Shown one piece after another: positions 23,265 through 33,600 of a stretch of 64,000 nucleotides of DNA (position 1 is its first letter; each line of letters begins with the position of its first letter). The translations under genes and the position numbers were made by a program. Below the pieces are notes generated by a model. It did no database searches. It was not told where the DNA came from and worked only from the letters and a program-made list of their open reading frames with translations. This DNA comes from Tragulus kanchil (Eukaryota; Chordata; Mammalia; Artiodactyla; Tragulidae), in assembly GCA_022376925.1 (NCBI GenBank), contig JAIOJX010000003.1, forward strand, positions 36,943,874-37,007,873. Direction: 5' to 3'.

Positions 23265-24928
23265 ATTAAGACAGGATAATCAAATTTAACCTCAAGGTCA
23301 CAGTGGAAATCCCCTCTTCTTTTCCTCATATTAACCTTGTTTGGATTCATCTAGGTGAACATGATATGTTCTATGGAACAGCATGACCCATGTAATACAG
23401 AGCCAACAATAGACAATTCTATGCGTTTCTAAGTACTGCTTTTGTTATATTATATACATTTGGATATATGGCATTTTTGTTATTGGTTAGTTCTAAACAA
23501 TATATGATTTTCTCTATAATTTCTTTTGTGATTTGAGTTATTTAGAGGAATGTTTACTTATAAACACTTCAGGCCTTTTAAATTGTATTTTTATATTGAT
23601 TTTTTTCAGCTTAAATTTTTAAAACATTTTAGTTTAAAATTTGTGTTGATTTAGGTATAGTTGATTTACGTTATTGTGTTCGTTTCAACAGAGTGAATCA
23701 GTTTAACATATACATATCCACTCTTTTTTTTTTAAATTCTTTTCCCATATAGACCATTACAGAGTATTAAGTAGCATCCCTGGGCTACACAGTAGGTCCT
23801 TCCTGGTTATCTGTTTATATATGGTAGTGTGTTTGGGTTCCAATTTTTTTTTTGTATAACAGACTCTAGATTCATCCACCTCATTAAAACTGACTCAGAG
23901 ATGCCCCTTTTCATGGCTGAGTAATATTCCATTGTACCTATGTACCACAGTTTTTTGTATTTTTTAAAAATCCATTCATCTCTTGATGGACATCAAGGTT
24001 GTTTCTATGTCCTGGCTATTGTAAATAGTGCTGCACTGACCATTGGAGGACACGTGTCTTTCTCAGTTATGGTTTCTTCAGGGTATATGCCCAGTACTGG
24101 GATTGCTGGGTCATATGGTAGTTTTATTCCTAGTTTTTACATCTCCACACTGTTCTCCATAGTGGCTGTATCAATTTGCATTCCACCAGCAGTGCAAGAG
24201 GGTTCTTTTTTCTCCACACGCTTCCAGCATTTTTTGTTTGTATATTTTTTGATGATGGCCATTCTGACCAGTGTGAAGGGATGTCTTGTTTTTAACAGGG
24301 GTTATTTGAGGATGTTATTAATGGTCCTCAGATCTTGACCCTAGAAACTTCTGAAATGAATTAAGACAGGATAATCAAATTTAACCTCAAGGTCACAGTG
24401 GAAATCCCCTCTTCTGTTTCCTCATATTAACCTTGTTTGGATTCATCTAGGTGAACATGATATGTTCTATGGAACAGCATGACCCATGTAATACAGAGCC
24501 AACAATAGACAATTCTATGCGTTTCTAAGTACTGCTTTTGTTATATTATATACATTTGGATATATGGCATTTTTGTTATTGGTTAGTTCTAAACAATATA
24601 TGATTTTCTCTATAATTTCTTTTGTGATTTGAGTTATTTAGAGGAATGTTTACTTATAAACACTTCAGGCCTTTTAAATTGTATTTTTATATTGATTTTT
24701 TTCAGCTTAAATTTTTAAAACATTTTAGTTTAAAATTTGTGTTGATTTAGGTATAGTTGATTTACGTTATTGTGTTCGTTTCAACAGAGTGAATCAGTTT
24801 AACATATACATATCCACTCTTTTTTTTTTAAATTCTTTTCCCATATAGACCATTACAGAGTATTAAGTAGCATCCCTGGGCTACACAGTAGGTCCTTCCT
24901 GGTTATCTGTTTATATATGGTAGTGTGT
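22759..24928. repeat. Direct duplication pair 8 (22759-23832 / 23853-24928)
   Basis: Offset about 1,095. It duplicates the minus-strand L1 ORF2 end and older L1 sequence. It chains from pair 7, so 21625-21753 is triplicated. Twenty junction bases (23833-23852), mostly T, are unmatched. Confidence 0.95.
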
Positions 24929-25468
24929 ATGTGTCGATTCCAATCTCCTGATTTATTATATTGATTTTTAACTTGATTGGATTGCGATTAGAGAAGATGA
25001 TCTGGATGATTCAGTGCTTTCAAAAGTTAAGAACTGCTTTATGCCCAAGTACATGGTCCATTTTTTGTAAGTGTTCTATGAGATTTTTAAAAGATTGTGA
25101 ATTCTCTAGTTGTTGAGTACAAAGCCCTCTATATGTCTCTTAAATAAGCCATGTTGATTGTGTTTAAAGCTTTTATACTCTATTTATTTTGGTTTGCTTG
25201 AAACATAAACTACTGGAGAGACGTTAATATTTTCTCACTATAGTGTTGAGTTTATTCCTCTTTAAATTATTTTAACTACCTCGTGATTTCAATTTAGCAT
25301 TATTATTTTTTCTCTAGCAGTGCTTTTTTTGGCTTGAAATCTTTTTATATTAAAATTTATTTATTCTAGTTCACTTTTGTTAGTACTGAATCTATGTTTC
25401 CCTCATCTTTTTTACTTTCAACTTTTCTGCAGCTTTATGTGTCTTCATTAAATCACATACCTGGATTT
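23265..25468 (-). mobile_element. Older L1/HAL1-type sequence, antisense, fragmented
   Basis: Contains the antisense L1 word TTGATTGGATTGCGATTAGA followed by AGAAGATGATCTGGATGATT, and another L1-like 3' UTR start near 23640 (AATTTGTGTTGATTTAGGTA). AT-rich with many stops. Exact family is uncertain. Confidence 0.6.
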
Positions 25469-25739
25469 TAAAAAATTTTTGGCTTCTTTTATTGGTTTTT
25501 CATTTATTTATTTTCATCCACCTTTATTCTTTGGCCTGTGTGGGCCTCTCATCACAGTGACCTCTCTCTCTCCCAGAGCACTGGCTCTGGGCTCATGCAC
25601 TCCAGAGCACTGACTCATAGCTGGACACACTGGCCTAGCTGCTCCGCGGCACGTGGGATCTTCCCAGGCGAGGGATCGAACTGGGGCCCCTTGCACTGCA
25701 AGGTGGACTCTTTACCAACTGGACCACCAGGGAAGCCCC
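25469..25739 (-). mobile_element. CHR-like SINE, first of two at one target
   Basis: Complement has the tRNA-like head, GGGGCCCCAGTTCGATCCCT-type B box and GATGAAAATAAATAAATG tail. Flanks: 25455-25468 and 25740-25753 agree at 13 of 14 bases. Confidence 0.88.
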
Positions 25740-25753
25740 CATAACTGGATTTT

Positions 25754-26056
25754 TTAAAAAATATCTGTCTTTTCCCTTTTTTAAATTTTACCCCCCTCCT
25801 TCATTTTTTTTTAATTGGTTTCTTATTTATTTATTTTCATCCATCTTTATTCCTTGGTCTATGGGCCTCCCATTGCAGTGGTCTCTCATTGCAGAGCACT
25901 GGCTCTGGACACATGTGCTCCAGAGCGCTTGCTCACAACTGGACACACTGGTCCAGCCGCTCTGCGGCATGTAGGACCTTCCGGGACCAGGGATCGAACC
26001 AGTGCCCCCTGCACTGGAAGGCGGACTCCCTAGTCACTGGACCACCAGGGAAGCCC
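25754..26056 (-). mobile_element. CHR-like SINE, second at the same target
   Basis: Same family and orientation as 25469-25739. It is flanked by 25740-25753 and 26057-26070, which are identical. Together with the first element this gives three copies of one target sequence. Confidence 0.88.
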
Positions 26057-26144
26057 CATAACTGGATTTTAAAAATGCCTTTTAGAAACTCCAGAAGTAG
26101 ACACAAAAATTATTTTTAAAAATGGTAAAATGGGGCTTCCCTTC

Positions 26145-26475
26145 AATCCAGCTGCACTTTAACCAGTGCGTGAGTAAACAGAATATGGTGTATCCACATA
26201 ATGGAACGCTCCTCGGCACAGAAAGGAAATGAAATACCAATACAAATGTGGAAAAACCTTAACATTATTGTGCTAAATGAAGGAGCCAGATACATAAGTA
26301 TGTATTGTATGATTCCATTTATATGAAATGTTGGAAAAAGAGATAGAAAGGTGATTGTTGGCTGCTGAGGACTGGAGATGGGAGTGGGAATTGAGCAAGC
26401 CTGAAGAATGTTTGCAAGGGATACAAATTTTCTAAAACTGGATTGCAGTGATAGTTGTACAACTCTATGCATTTA
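26145..26475 (+). mobile_element. Old L1 (L1M-type) fragment (copy at 27232-27565)
   Basis: Contains GGTGTATCCACATAATGGAA, TATGATTCCATTTATATGAA and GATTGCAGTGATAGTTGTAC, words typical of L1M 3' regions. Diverged. Confidence 0.75.
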
Positions 26476-26477
26476 CT

Positions 26478-26690
26478 GGACTTCCCCTCGTAGCTCAGTC
26501 AGTAAAGACTCCGCCTGCAGTGGAAGAGACTTGGGTTCGATTCCTGGGTCGGGAAGATCCCCTGGAGAAGGAAATGGCAACTCACTCTAGTATTGTTGTC
26601 TGGAGAATTCCATGGAAAGAGGAGCCAGGCAGGCTACAGTCCGTGGGGTCACAAGAGTTGGCCACGACTGAGTGACTAAGCCACCACCAC
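26478..26690 (+). mobile_element. Bov-tA-type SINE (copy at 27567-27775)
   Basis: GGACTTCCCCTCGTAGCTCAG-like head, GGTTCGATTCCTGGG, body and GGCCACGACTGAGTGACTAA end. Copy B has single-base losses in GGG and CCCC runs. Confidence 0.9.
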
Positions 26691-26748
26691 CGCACAGTGA
26701 ACAAGAGTAAAGTTGCATTTACTATAAACTCATAAAATGTAAAATGGA

Positions 26749-27011
26749 GGGCTCCCCCTGGTGGTCCAGTTGGTAAACAGTCCACCTTGCAGTGCAAGGG
26801 GCGCCGATTCGATCCCTGGCCTGGGAAGATCCCACGTGCCGCGGAGCGGCTGGACTGATGTGTCCAATTCCAGCGCTCTGGAGCGCATGTACCCAGAACC
26901 GGTGCTCTGCAATGAGAGGCCACTGCAATGGTAGGCCCACATGGGCCAAAGAATAAAAGATAGATGAAAATAAATAAAAGAGGCATGATGGGGAAAAAGA
27001 TAAAATATTAA
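26749..27011 (+). mobile_element. CHR-like SINE with target-site duplication (copy at about 27838-28100)
   Basis: Head GGCTCCCCCTGGTGGTCCAG, B box CGATTCGATCCCTGG, GCCGCGGAGCGGCTGGAC and GAGCGCATGTACCCAGAACC blocks, and GATGAAAATAAATAAAAGAG tail. Flanked by the 15-base repeat at 26734-26748 and 27012-27026. Confidence 0.9.
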
Positions 27012-28137
27012 AAAATGTAAAATGGATGAATTGTGACAAGTAAAGTAGGCAATGAATTTTGGGAAAAAGTCAAAAAATATTTAAAAACCAGTGCCCCTGC
27101 ACTGGAAGGCGGACTCCCTAGTCACTGGACCACCAGGAAGCCCCATAACTGGATTTTAAAAATGCCTTTTAGAAACTCCAGAAGTAGACACAAAAATTAT
27201 TTTTAAAAATGGTAAAATGGGGCTTCCCTTCAATCCAGCTGCACTTTAACCAGTGCGTGAGTAAACAGAATATGGTGTATCCACATAATGGAACGCTCCT
27301 CGGCACAGAAAGGAAATGAAATACCAATACAAATGTGGAAAAACCTTAACATTATTGTGCTAAATGAAGGAGCCAGATACATAAGTATGTATTGTATGAT
27401 TCCATTTATATGAAATGTTGGAAAAAGAGATAGAAAGGTGATTGTTGGCTGCTGAGGACTGGAGATGGGAGGGGGAATTGAGCAAGCCTGAAGAATGTTT
27501 GCAAGGGATACAAATTTTCTAAAACTGGATTGCAGTGATAGTTGTACAACTCTATGCATTTACTGGACTTCCCCTCGTAGCTCAGTCAGTAAAGACTCCG
27601 CCTGCAGTGGAAGAGACTTGGGTTCGATTCCTGGGTCGGAAGATCCCTGGAGAAGGAAATGGCAACTCACTCTAGTATTGTTGTCTGGAGAATTCCATGG
27701 AAAGAGGAGCCAGGCAGGCTACAGTCCGTGGGGTCACAAGAGTTGGCCACGACTGAGTGACTAAGCCACCACCACCGCACAGTGAACAAGAGTAAAGTTG
27801 CATTTACTATAAACTCATAAAATGTAAAATGGAGGGCTCCCCCTGGTGGTCCAGTTGGTAAACAGTCCACCTTGCAGTGCAAGGGGCGCCGATTCGATCC
27901 CTGGCCTGGGAAGATCCCACGTGCCGCGGAGCGGCTGGACTGATGTGTCCAATTCCAGCGCTCTGGAGCGCATGTACCCAGAACCGGTGCTCTGCAATGA
28001 GAGGCCACTGCAATGGTAGGCCCACATGGGCCAAAGAATAAAAGATAGATGAAAATAAATAAAAGAGGCATGATGGGGAAAAAGAAAAAAAATATTAAAA
28101 AAAATGTAAAATGGATGAATTGTGACATGTAAAGTAG

Positions 28138-28440
28138 ATTTGAATAAAACACATATCTAAAAGAATGTGTTCCTGGTTGTTGCATTTTTTTATGTGGAGC
28201 ACTTAGTCCACATTTTTTTTTTTCTAATTATGGGTATATCTGGATTTTTTCTATTATTTTCTATTATACATTCTGTTTATTCTGCCTTTTCTAGATTTCT
28301 TTTCCCCTTCCTTCCTTGATTTTCTTCAGATTATTTTTCCCTAATTCCATATTTCTACCTGTATTAACCTGGAAGTGATACATTCTACTGTTGTTTTATA
28401 ATATACTCACCCTAGAAATGTTAACATATATATATGAATA
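28138..28440. other. AT-rich, L1-like antisense DNA
   Basis: T-rich, with no intact feature. It resembles antisense L1/HAL1 but I cannot fix the family. Confidence 0.35.
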
Positions 28441-28452
28441 TATATATATGTA

Positions 28453-28747
28453 TGAAAGTTGCTTAGTCATGTCTGACCCTTTGAGATCCCATGGATGAAC
28501 GGTGGAATTCTCTAGGCAAGAATACTGGAGTGGGCCCTTCCCTTCTCCAGGGGATCTTCCTAACCCAGGGATTGAACCCAGTCTGTTGCATTGCAGGAGG
28601 ATTCTTTACCGTCTGAGCCACCAGGAAAGCCCAAGAATACAGGAGTGGGTAGCCTATCCCTTCCCCAGGGGATTTTCCTGGCCCAGGAATCAAACTGGGG
28701 TCTCCTGCATTGCAGGTGAATTGTGTACCAGCTGAGCTACAAGGGAA
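28453..28747 (-). mobile_element. Bov-tA-type SINE plus a second partial unit
   Basis: 28453-28625 is a full minus-strand Bov-tA. It is followed directly by a second head and core (28632-28747), starting in AAGAATACAGGAGTGGG. Looks like tandem insertion or internal duplication. Confidence 0.8.
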
Positions 28748-28832
28748 TACTTACAAATCAAAGTCTGGAGTTAATAGCCTGCCCTTTTCTTAGACAACAT
28801 AGAATTTAGAGTACCTAAGCTATAGTAACCTC

Positions 28833-28905
28833 ATGCTCTTATATAAGAGCATAGGGTTATTATATACATATATAATATATAGCCTATATATTATATAATT
28901 GTATT
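28833..28905. repeat. AT-rich palindromes
   Basis: 28833-28852 is a perfect 20-base palindrome. 28869-28897 is a 29-base hairpin with 14-base perfect arms and a single-base centre. Flanked by TA-rich tracts to about 29005. Confidence 0.85.
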
Positions 28906-29005
28906 GTATATATAATGTATAATGTTGCAATTTGTGACCCCACAGTATATTTTGATATTTATACAGTTTAATATTTATTTGGCTATCCATATATATATAT
29001 ATATA

Positions 29006-29728
29006 CTATGTTTTGGCTGTCATTCTTCATTACATCTCATCTGTGATATTTGTCTCAAACCCCATTTTTTGTAATGAAAGGTGAAATAATTACAAAAATC
29101 TTTTGCAGTGAAAGAGTGTGTTGAATAAGAATACAGCTCCTAGAGTTAAAGGGCTTTATTTTTAGACTTTGAAAAAGATTTTTATGCTTTAAAAATAAAG
29201 TATTCCTAGAGGGATACCCTGAACCATGCTCAGGGGTCACATCTAGCCAGTGGCAGAGGCAGGGTTTGAACTCATGAAGCTCTTATTGTAAACCCAGTAG
29301 CATCCATTGTGAAGGGCTTCTGATAGTGCAGAGTCTGAGGAGTCAGGACCCCCTTCCCTGTCAGCAAGTAGTCTAGGCGTTCAGATCCCTCTCATGTTCG
29401 AGATTGTTGAGGCTCATAAATAACTCCTCTGAAGAGTTTACGCAAACCGTGGGTGACTTGGATTTCAGCCTTATGAATGCTTATAACATACATTTTTATG
29501 TTTCTTATGTCTTTATTATCTCACTAAAATAGGTAACTGGAATGGTCTTGCAAAATTTACAGCGCAAGACTCCTTCCACGTGCATCCAGTTCCGTGCTGG
29601 GGCTCTCTTCAGTGTGCTGTGTGTATTCGCAGGCAGCCCCGTGTTCTCTAAGCAGAGCACTGAATTTCCCCCGATACAAAGTCACGTCCATGTGGTCAAG
29701 CTGCAGGAGAGACTGTGTGCTGCAATTG
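29006..29728 (-). other. ACOD1 3' flank and probable 3' UTR
   Basis: Downstream of the ACOD1 stop codon on the minus strand. It contains candidate AATAAA signals near 29512 and 29155, and no recognised repeat. Confidence 0.45.
29512..29517 (-). terminator. ACOD1: Candidate ACOD1 polyadenylation signal
   Basis: AATAAA on the minus strand about 210 bases past the stop codon. A second AATAAA lies near 29155-29160. Which one is used, and the true 3' UTR length, cannot be decided from sequence alone. Confidence 0.4.
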
Positions 29729-30677
29729 TTACATGCTAGATTTTGAAGCTATCTTTGCGGGGGAGGGTTCTTTCAGAAGGGTGGCCAGCACCGCGTACTC
29801 TTCCAGGTCTTCGAGGTTTTCGATCACCTCTATAAGCCTTTCCACCGCGTGGCTGGGCAGCGTGCTGCCGGCGTTGGCTCTGAACTTGTCCCGTAGGTCC
29901 TTCTGGCTCAGAGGCTTCCTCCAGTGACCGTAGAAGGTGTCCGAACGCTCGGTGAGCACGGCGCCGTCCTCTAGAGCCACGCTCACCTCGCAGTACAGCG
30001 TGTCGAAGTTGGGTCGGTTGTCCCGAGGGTGCTCCAGCTCCACCTTGCCCAGCAGCTCTCTCACCTGCGGCCTGCTGACCTGGCGTGCGTGGAAGGATGG
30101 GACCGTGATGGCCCCATCCAGCAGCGTGGCACAGGCCACGTACTGCAGCGAGTGGCGGGCTTCGTGCTCGGAGCCGGGGAAGGGCCTGTTCACGTACTGA
30201 ATGTCTGGAATTCTAAGCACGATCCTCGCAACGTGGTCGGCAGGGAGCGGGGCTCTGTCCGGGACCAGGTGCTTTCTCACCGAGGCGGCTGCGTCGGCCA
30301 CCCAGTGGGTGGCCAGATGGGCCGGGAAACTCTTGAAGGCCACGTCCTGCTGGTCCAGCAGCCAAGTGTGCGAATCTAGGTCTGGAAGGACGTTGGGCGA
30401 ATAGTTGGCATAGAAGGCCCCAAACCCGGTCTCCAAGTCCAAGACCCGTCTGTTTCCCTGGAGACCCAGCCTGGCCAGAAGAACGGCTTCCAGCCCGTGC
30501 CTGGCAGCATTGCCCATGTGAAGTGGCTTGATCTGCGTGGCGGCATTTGCCATGGGTGCCCCCGCCTGAGAAACAGCGATGGCCAGGGCCTCGTGGCACT
30601 CGGTCACGCTGAGCCCCAACAGCTTAGAGGCTGCAGCCGCACTCCCCAAAGTTCCCACCACGGAGGGGGGATGGAAT
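29729..30677 (-). CDS. ACOD1: ACOD1 coding exon 5 (last exon)
   Basis: 949 bases coding for residues 157-472 and a TAA stop at 29729-29731. The acceptor is a long pyrimidine tract ending TTTTCAG just above 30677. It includes His159 (FHPPSVVG), Lys207, the DQQDVAFKSFPAH block with Lys272 and His277, and Tyr318. The C-terminus ends SKSSM, about nine residues earlier than human. The frame is fully open and conserved, which argues for a functional gene. Confidence 0.96.
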
Positions 30678-33600
30678 CTGAAAAGAGAAGGAAGACAGAG
30701 ACGGTGACTTACCAACGTCGGCCACCAGGGGGCAGTATAGTACAGTGGTTAGGCGCTTAGCGGATGAAGCCCTAATGCCTACATTCAAATGCCAGCTCCT
30801 CCTCCTATGAGCTAGGTGATCTTGGAAAAGTTATTTAACTTCTCCGTAGCGTTTTCCCTTACATGAAATGGTCATACGAATGGTATCTCCCTTATAGGGT
30901 TTTTTGAGTTTTGAATAAATTCATATAATTACAACAGGGCCTGACACAGAGTAAATGATTTATAAATGATACTATTACAGTTATTGCCAAAAAGACACGA
31001 GTTGTTGGTTGTTGAAAGCCTATGTCAGTAACTGTAAAAAGTGAATACAAACTGTGAAAGTTCCCTCAGGATTCTGATTTACTTCTTCCCCAGCAGACTG
31101 GACCAAATGGCCAAATAAATATTAGATGCAACCATAGGATACAGCCAGTATTTGACCATTTTTGATCTATGGGTTGAGTCGTCAGGGTTAGGATAGTCTT
31201 AATGTTCTCGTTAGTCTAAAGGACCTAGAAATACCAGAGTAGATTCTGCTGGGAGATGAGCCGAGCTCTATCTGGAGGGTCCACGGAGGCTAGCATGGCA
31301 TGGTCGCCTTGGGGTCAGAGATTTGCTCGTGGTCCTGGTTGCCTGACTGGTTCTCTAAACCCGGAGATTACCCGTAGCACTTCTGAGGGCACATCTTTCT
31401 GTACGGAATATACGGTTTGCTATCTCATTGACTCATCTGCCAGGACTTAATGTCAACGTCTTCAGCTGAGCCGATCTGTGTATCAAGAAGGAGCTAACAG
31501 AGCTAACAGGAATGGATGCGGGGGCGTGGCCGCCTCAGGAGGGGGCGCACTTTCTCCATACCTCTTTGGTATGTCCTGCGCTTCTTTGGAGAAACGCAGT
31601 AATCGGCCTTGCACTTCAATACCAACGTTGAACGCCAACAGCAGGTCCAGGCCGGAATGCTTTGGACTTGGCAGCAAGGCGTCTGATAAAGCCATGAGGA
31701 CAGGAAGGACGGCTCCAGAAGGGTGGGTGGCAGGGTGCCACGTGTCATCAAAATCCATTGAGTGAATCTGTGTGGACAGACACACAGCCAGAGCTAAACA
31801 TGCTTCCCTCACAGCAGTGGCTTTTGACCTAGTCAGGGCTTATGTCTGTGAGATTTTTAGATCAGATCGTCTGAGAATGAAGCTTGTAAACTGACTGGCA
31901 TGCTCAGTCACCTGGCTGGGCGCTAGACATGCTGTCTTCTGGCCAGATTGGGGGGACCTTCAGGAGCAGCTCGTGAGCGGCAAGGAGCTTGGGTCTTAGT
32001 CATGGGCCACAGTTGGAAAGATCTATACCTTCCTTAAAAACAAAGCTGTAGAATTAGGTGGCTGCTCCTCCCTGCCCCCCTCCATCTTTCACCTTTCAAC
32101 AAGTCACATGAAAAGTTTAATGTCATTTATTCCCTCTCCAGCCATATTTTCTGAGCGCTTTTATTATGAAATAATTTCAAACTTATAAAGCAGTTGCAAG
32201 AACTCTTGAACCCAGATGAACTATTAAACAATATTTTAAAATCATTATTTTCTGCTATAAGGCTTTATTCCTCTTCATCCCAGTCATTTGCTTTTCCCTT
32301 AAATGAAATTGTAATAACCAGAAGTGCATTTCCAAAGAGATTTTTGTCTCCTCGTTGTGACTGGTATCTTTCCCACTGATTACTGGATGTTTACTTGTGG
32401 GTGAACCATCAGATTTGACTTTCCATATTCTGAATCACTAACACCGTAAAGCATAAAAATATCTCAGAAATGCCAATGTCCAAATGATATCTCATAGACT
32501 GCTCCTGACACACAGAAAAGACCTACAAATGATCTGTCCGATGAAAAGGGCTGACTTTTGGTTCAGAAAATATAGACACCAGAGGCCCATTGTTTCTATC
32601 TTAATAACCATCTGTTGATTGAATGAAAGGCTGGCTACCGAACAGAAAGCATTACTGGCCACAACAGGAAGAATTGAGTCTGATGTTTAATTTAGAGTTG
32701 AGATAACATAGGGACATTTTTACCGAAAAGTTTACATCTTATTTCTTCTACTTCACAATTTGTTTGAAAAGCATCAGTTCACGGTAAAAACATGAAAATC
32801 GAAATGACTTCATAGGAGAGAGAGCAGGCCGCTTCACCTCTCTGAACCTCAATGATTTCATCAGTAAGATGTGGAGATTGGGCAATTTCTAAGATATTTT
32901 CTGGCTCCGAAATTATTCTAATTACTCAACAGTACAAAAGACATGGAGATCTCCTTACAGCCACACCGTTAACGAAAGCAGCGTATGTTGGTGGGAGCCT
33001 CAGTTCCGGCTGGCCCCAAACAGTGCTGGTTACATTGGAACTGTAGATCTGAAACAAAAGAACGTCAACTGCTGATTGACCCCACCATACCAAGTCACCA
33101 TGTCAAGAGTTGTTCTTCATCTTTGAAGACACTACTTTAATACTCTTTCTTGAGTGCTCTGTGCTAGATTGAAGCCCCCGTTATTGGCTTTCTCTCTTCC
33201 CTGTAGAAGAAAATACGACTTTCTCCATGGAAAGGAGAGAAGATGCTGTCATTCAATCTCAGACTGTGATTCTTAAATGCACCAAGGAATGAAGTCTGAG
33301 TTTACTCTTATTTACTTCTTGAAGTTATATTTATCTAGGTAATGTGAATGAATCATGTATGTCAACATATTTTTTGGAGAGTTGATGCTGTATCCTTTGG
33401 TAAATACCTGCTCTCTGCTTAGGAGTCTGGTCCAAGCTTGTCTCCAGAAAATCTTAAAGTCTTTACATGAGCAAATGGCGTGGTGTTACAGCTGCCGTGA
33501 CTTTCAGGTAACAATGCGCTTTCAGTTAAAATAGTAATCCACTTGAGATATTGCTAGCCTTAAGAGTAAGACTGGCCTTAAGAGAGTGACTTAGCAAAGG

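Larger units (their letters stand above)
25997..28137. repeat. Direct duplication pair 9 (25997-27048 / 27086-28137)
   Basis: Offset 1,089. The unit contains an L1 fragment, a Bov-tA and a CHR-like SINE. Copy B lacks single bases in runs of C or G (for example in the tRNA-head end and in the CCCTGG motif). Thirty-seven junction bases are unmatched. Confidence 0.95.

Noticed and set aside
22845..24338. Two identical 132-codon plus-strand ORFs
   Set aside because: They are antisense shadows of the L1 ORF2 end and are copies of one sequence through duplication pair 8.
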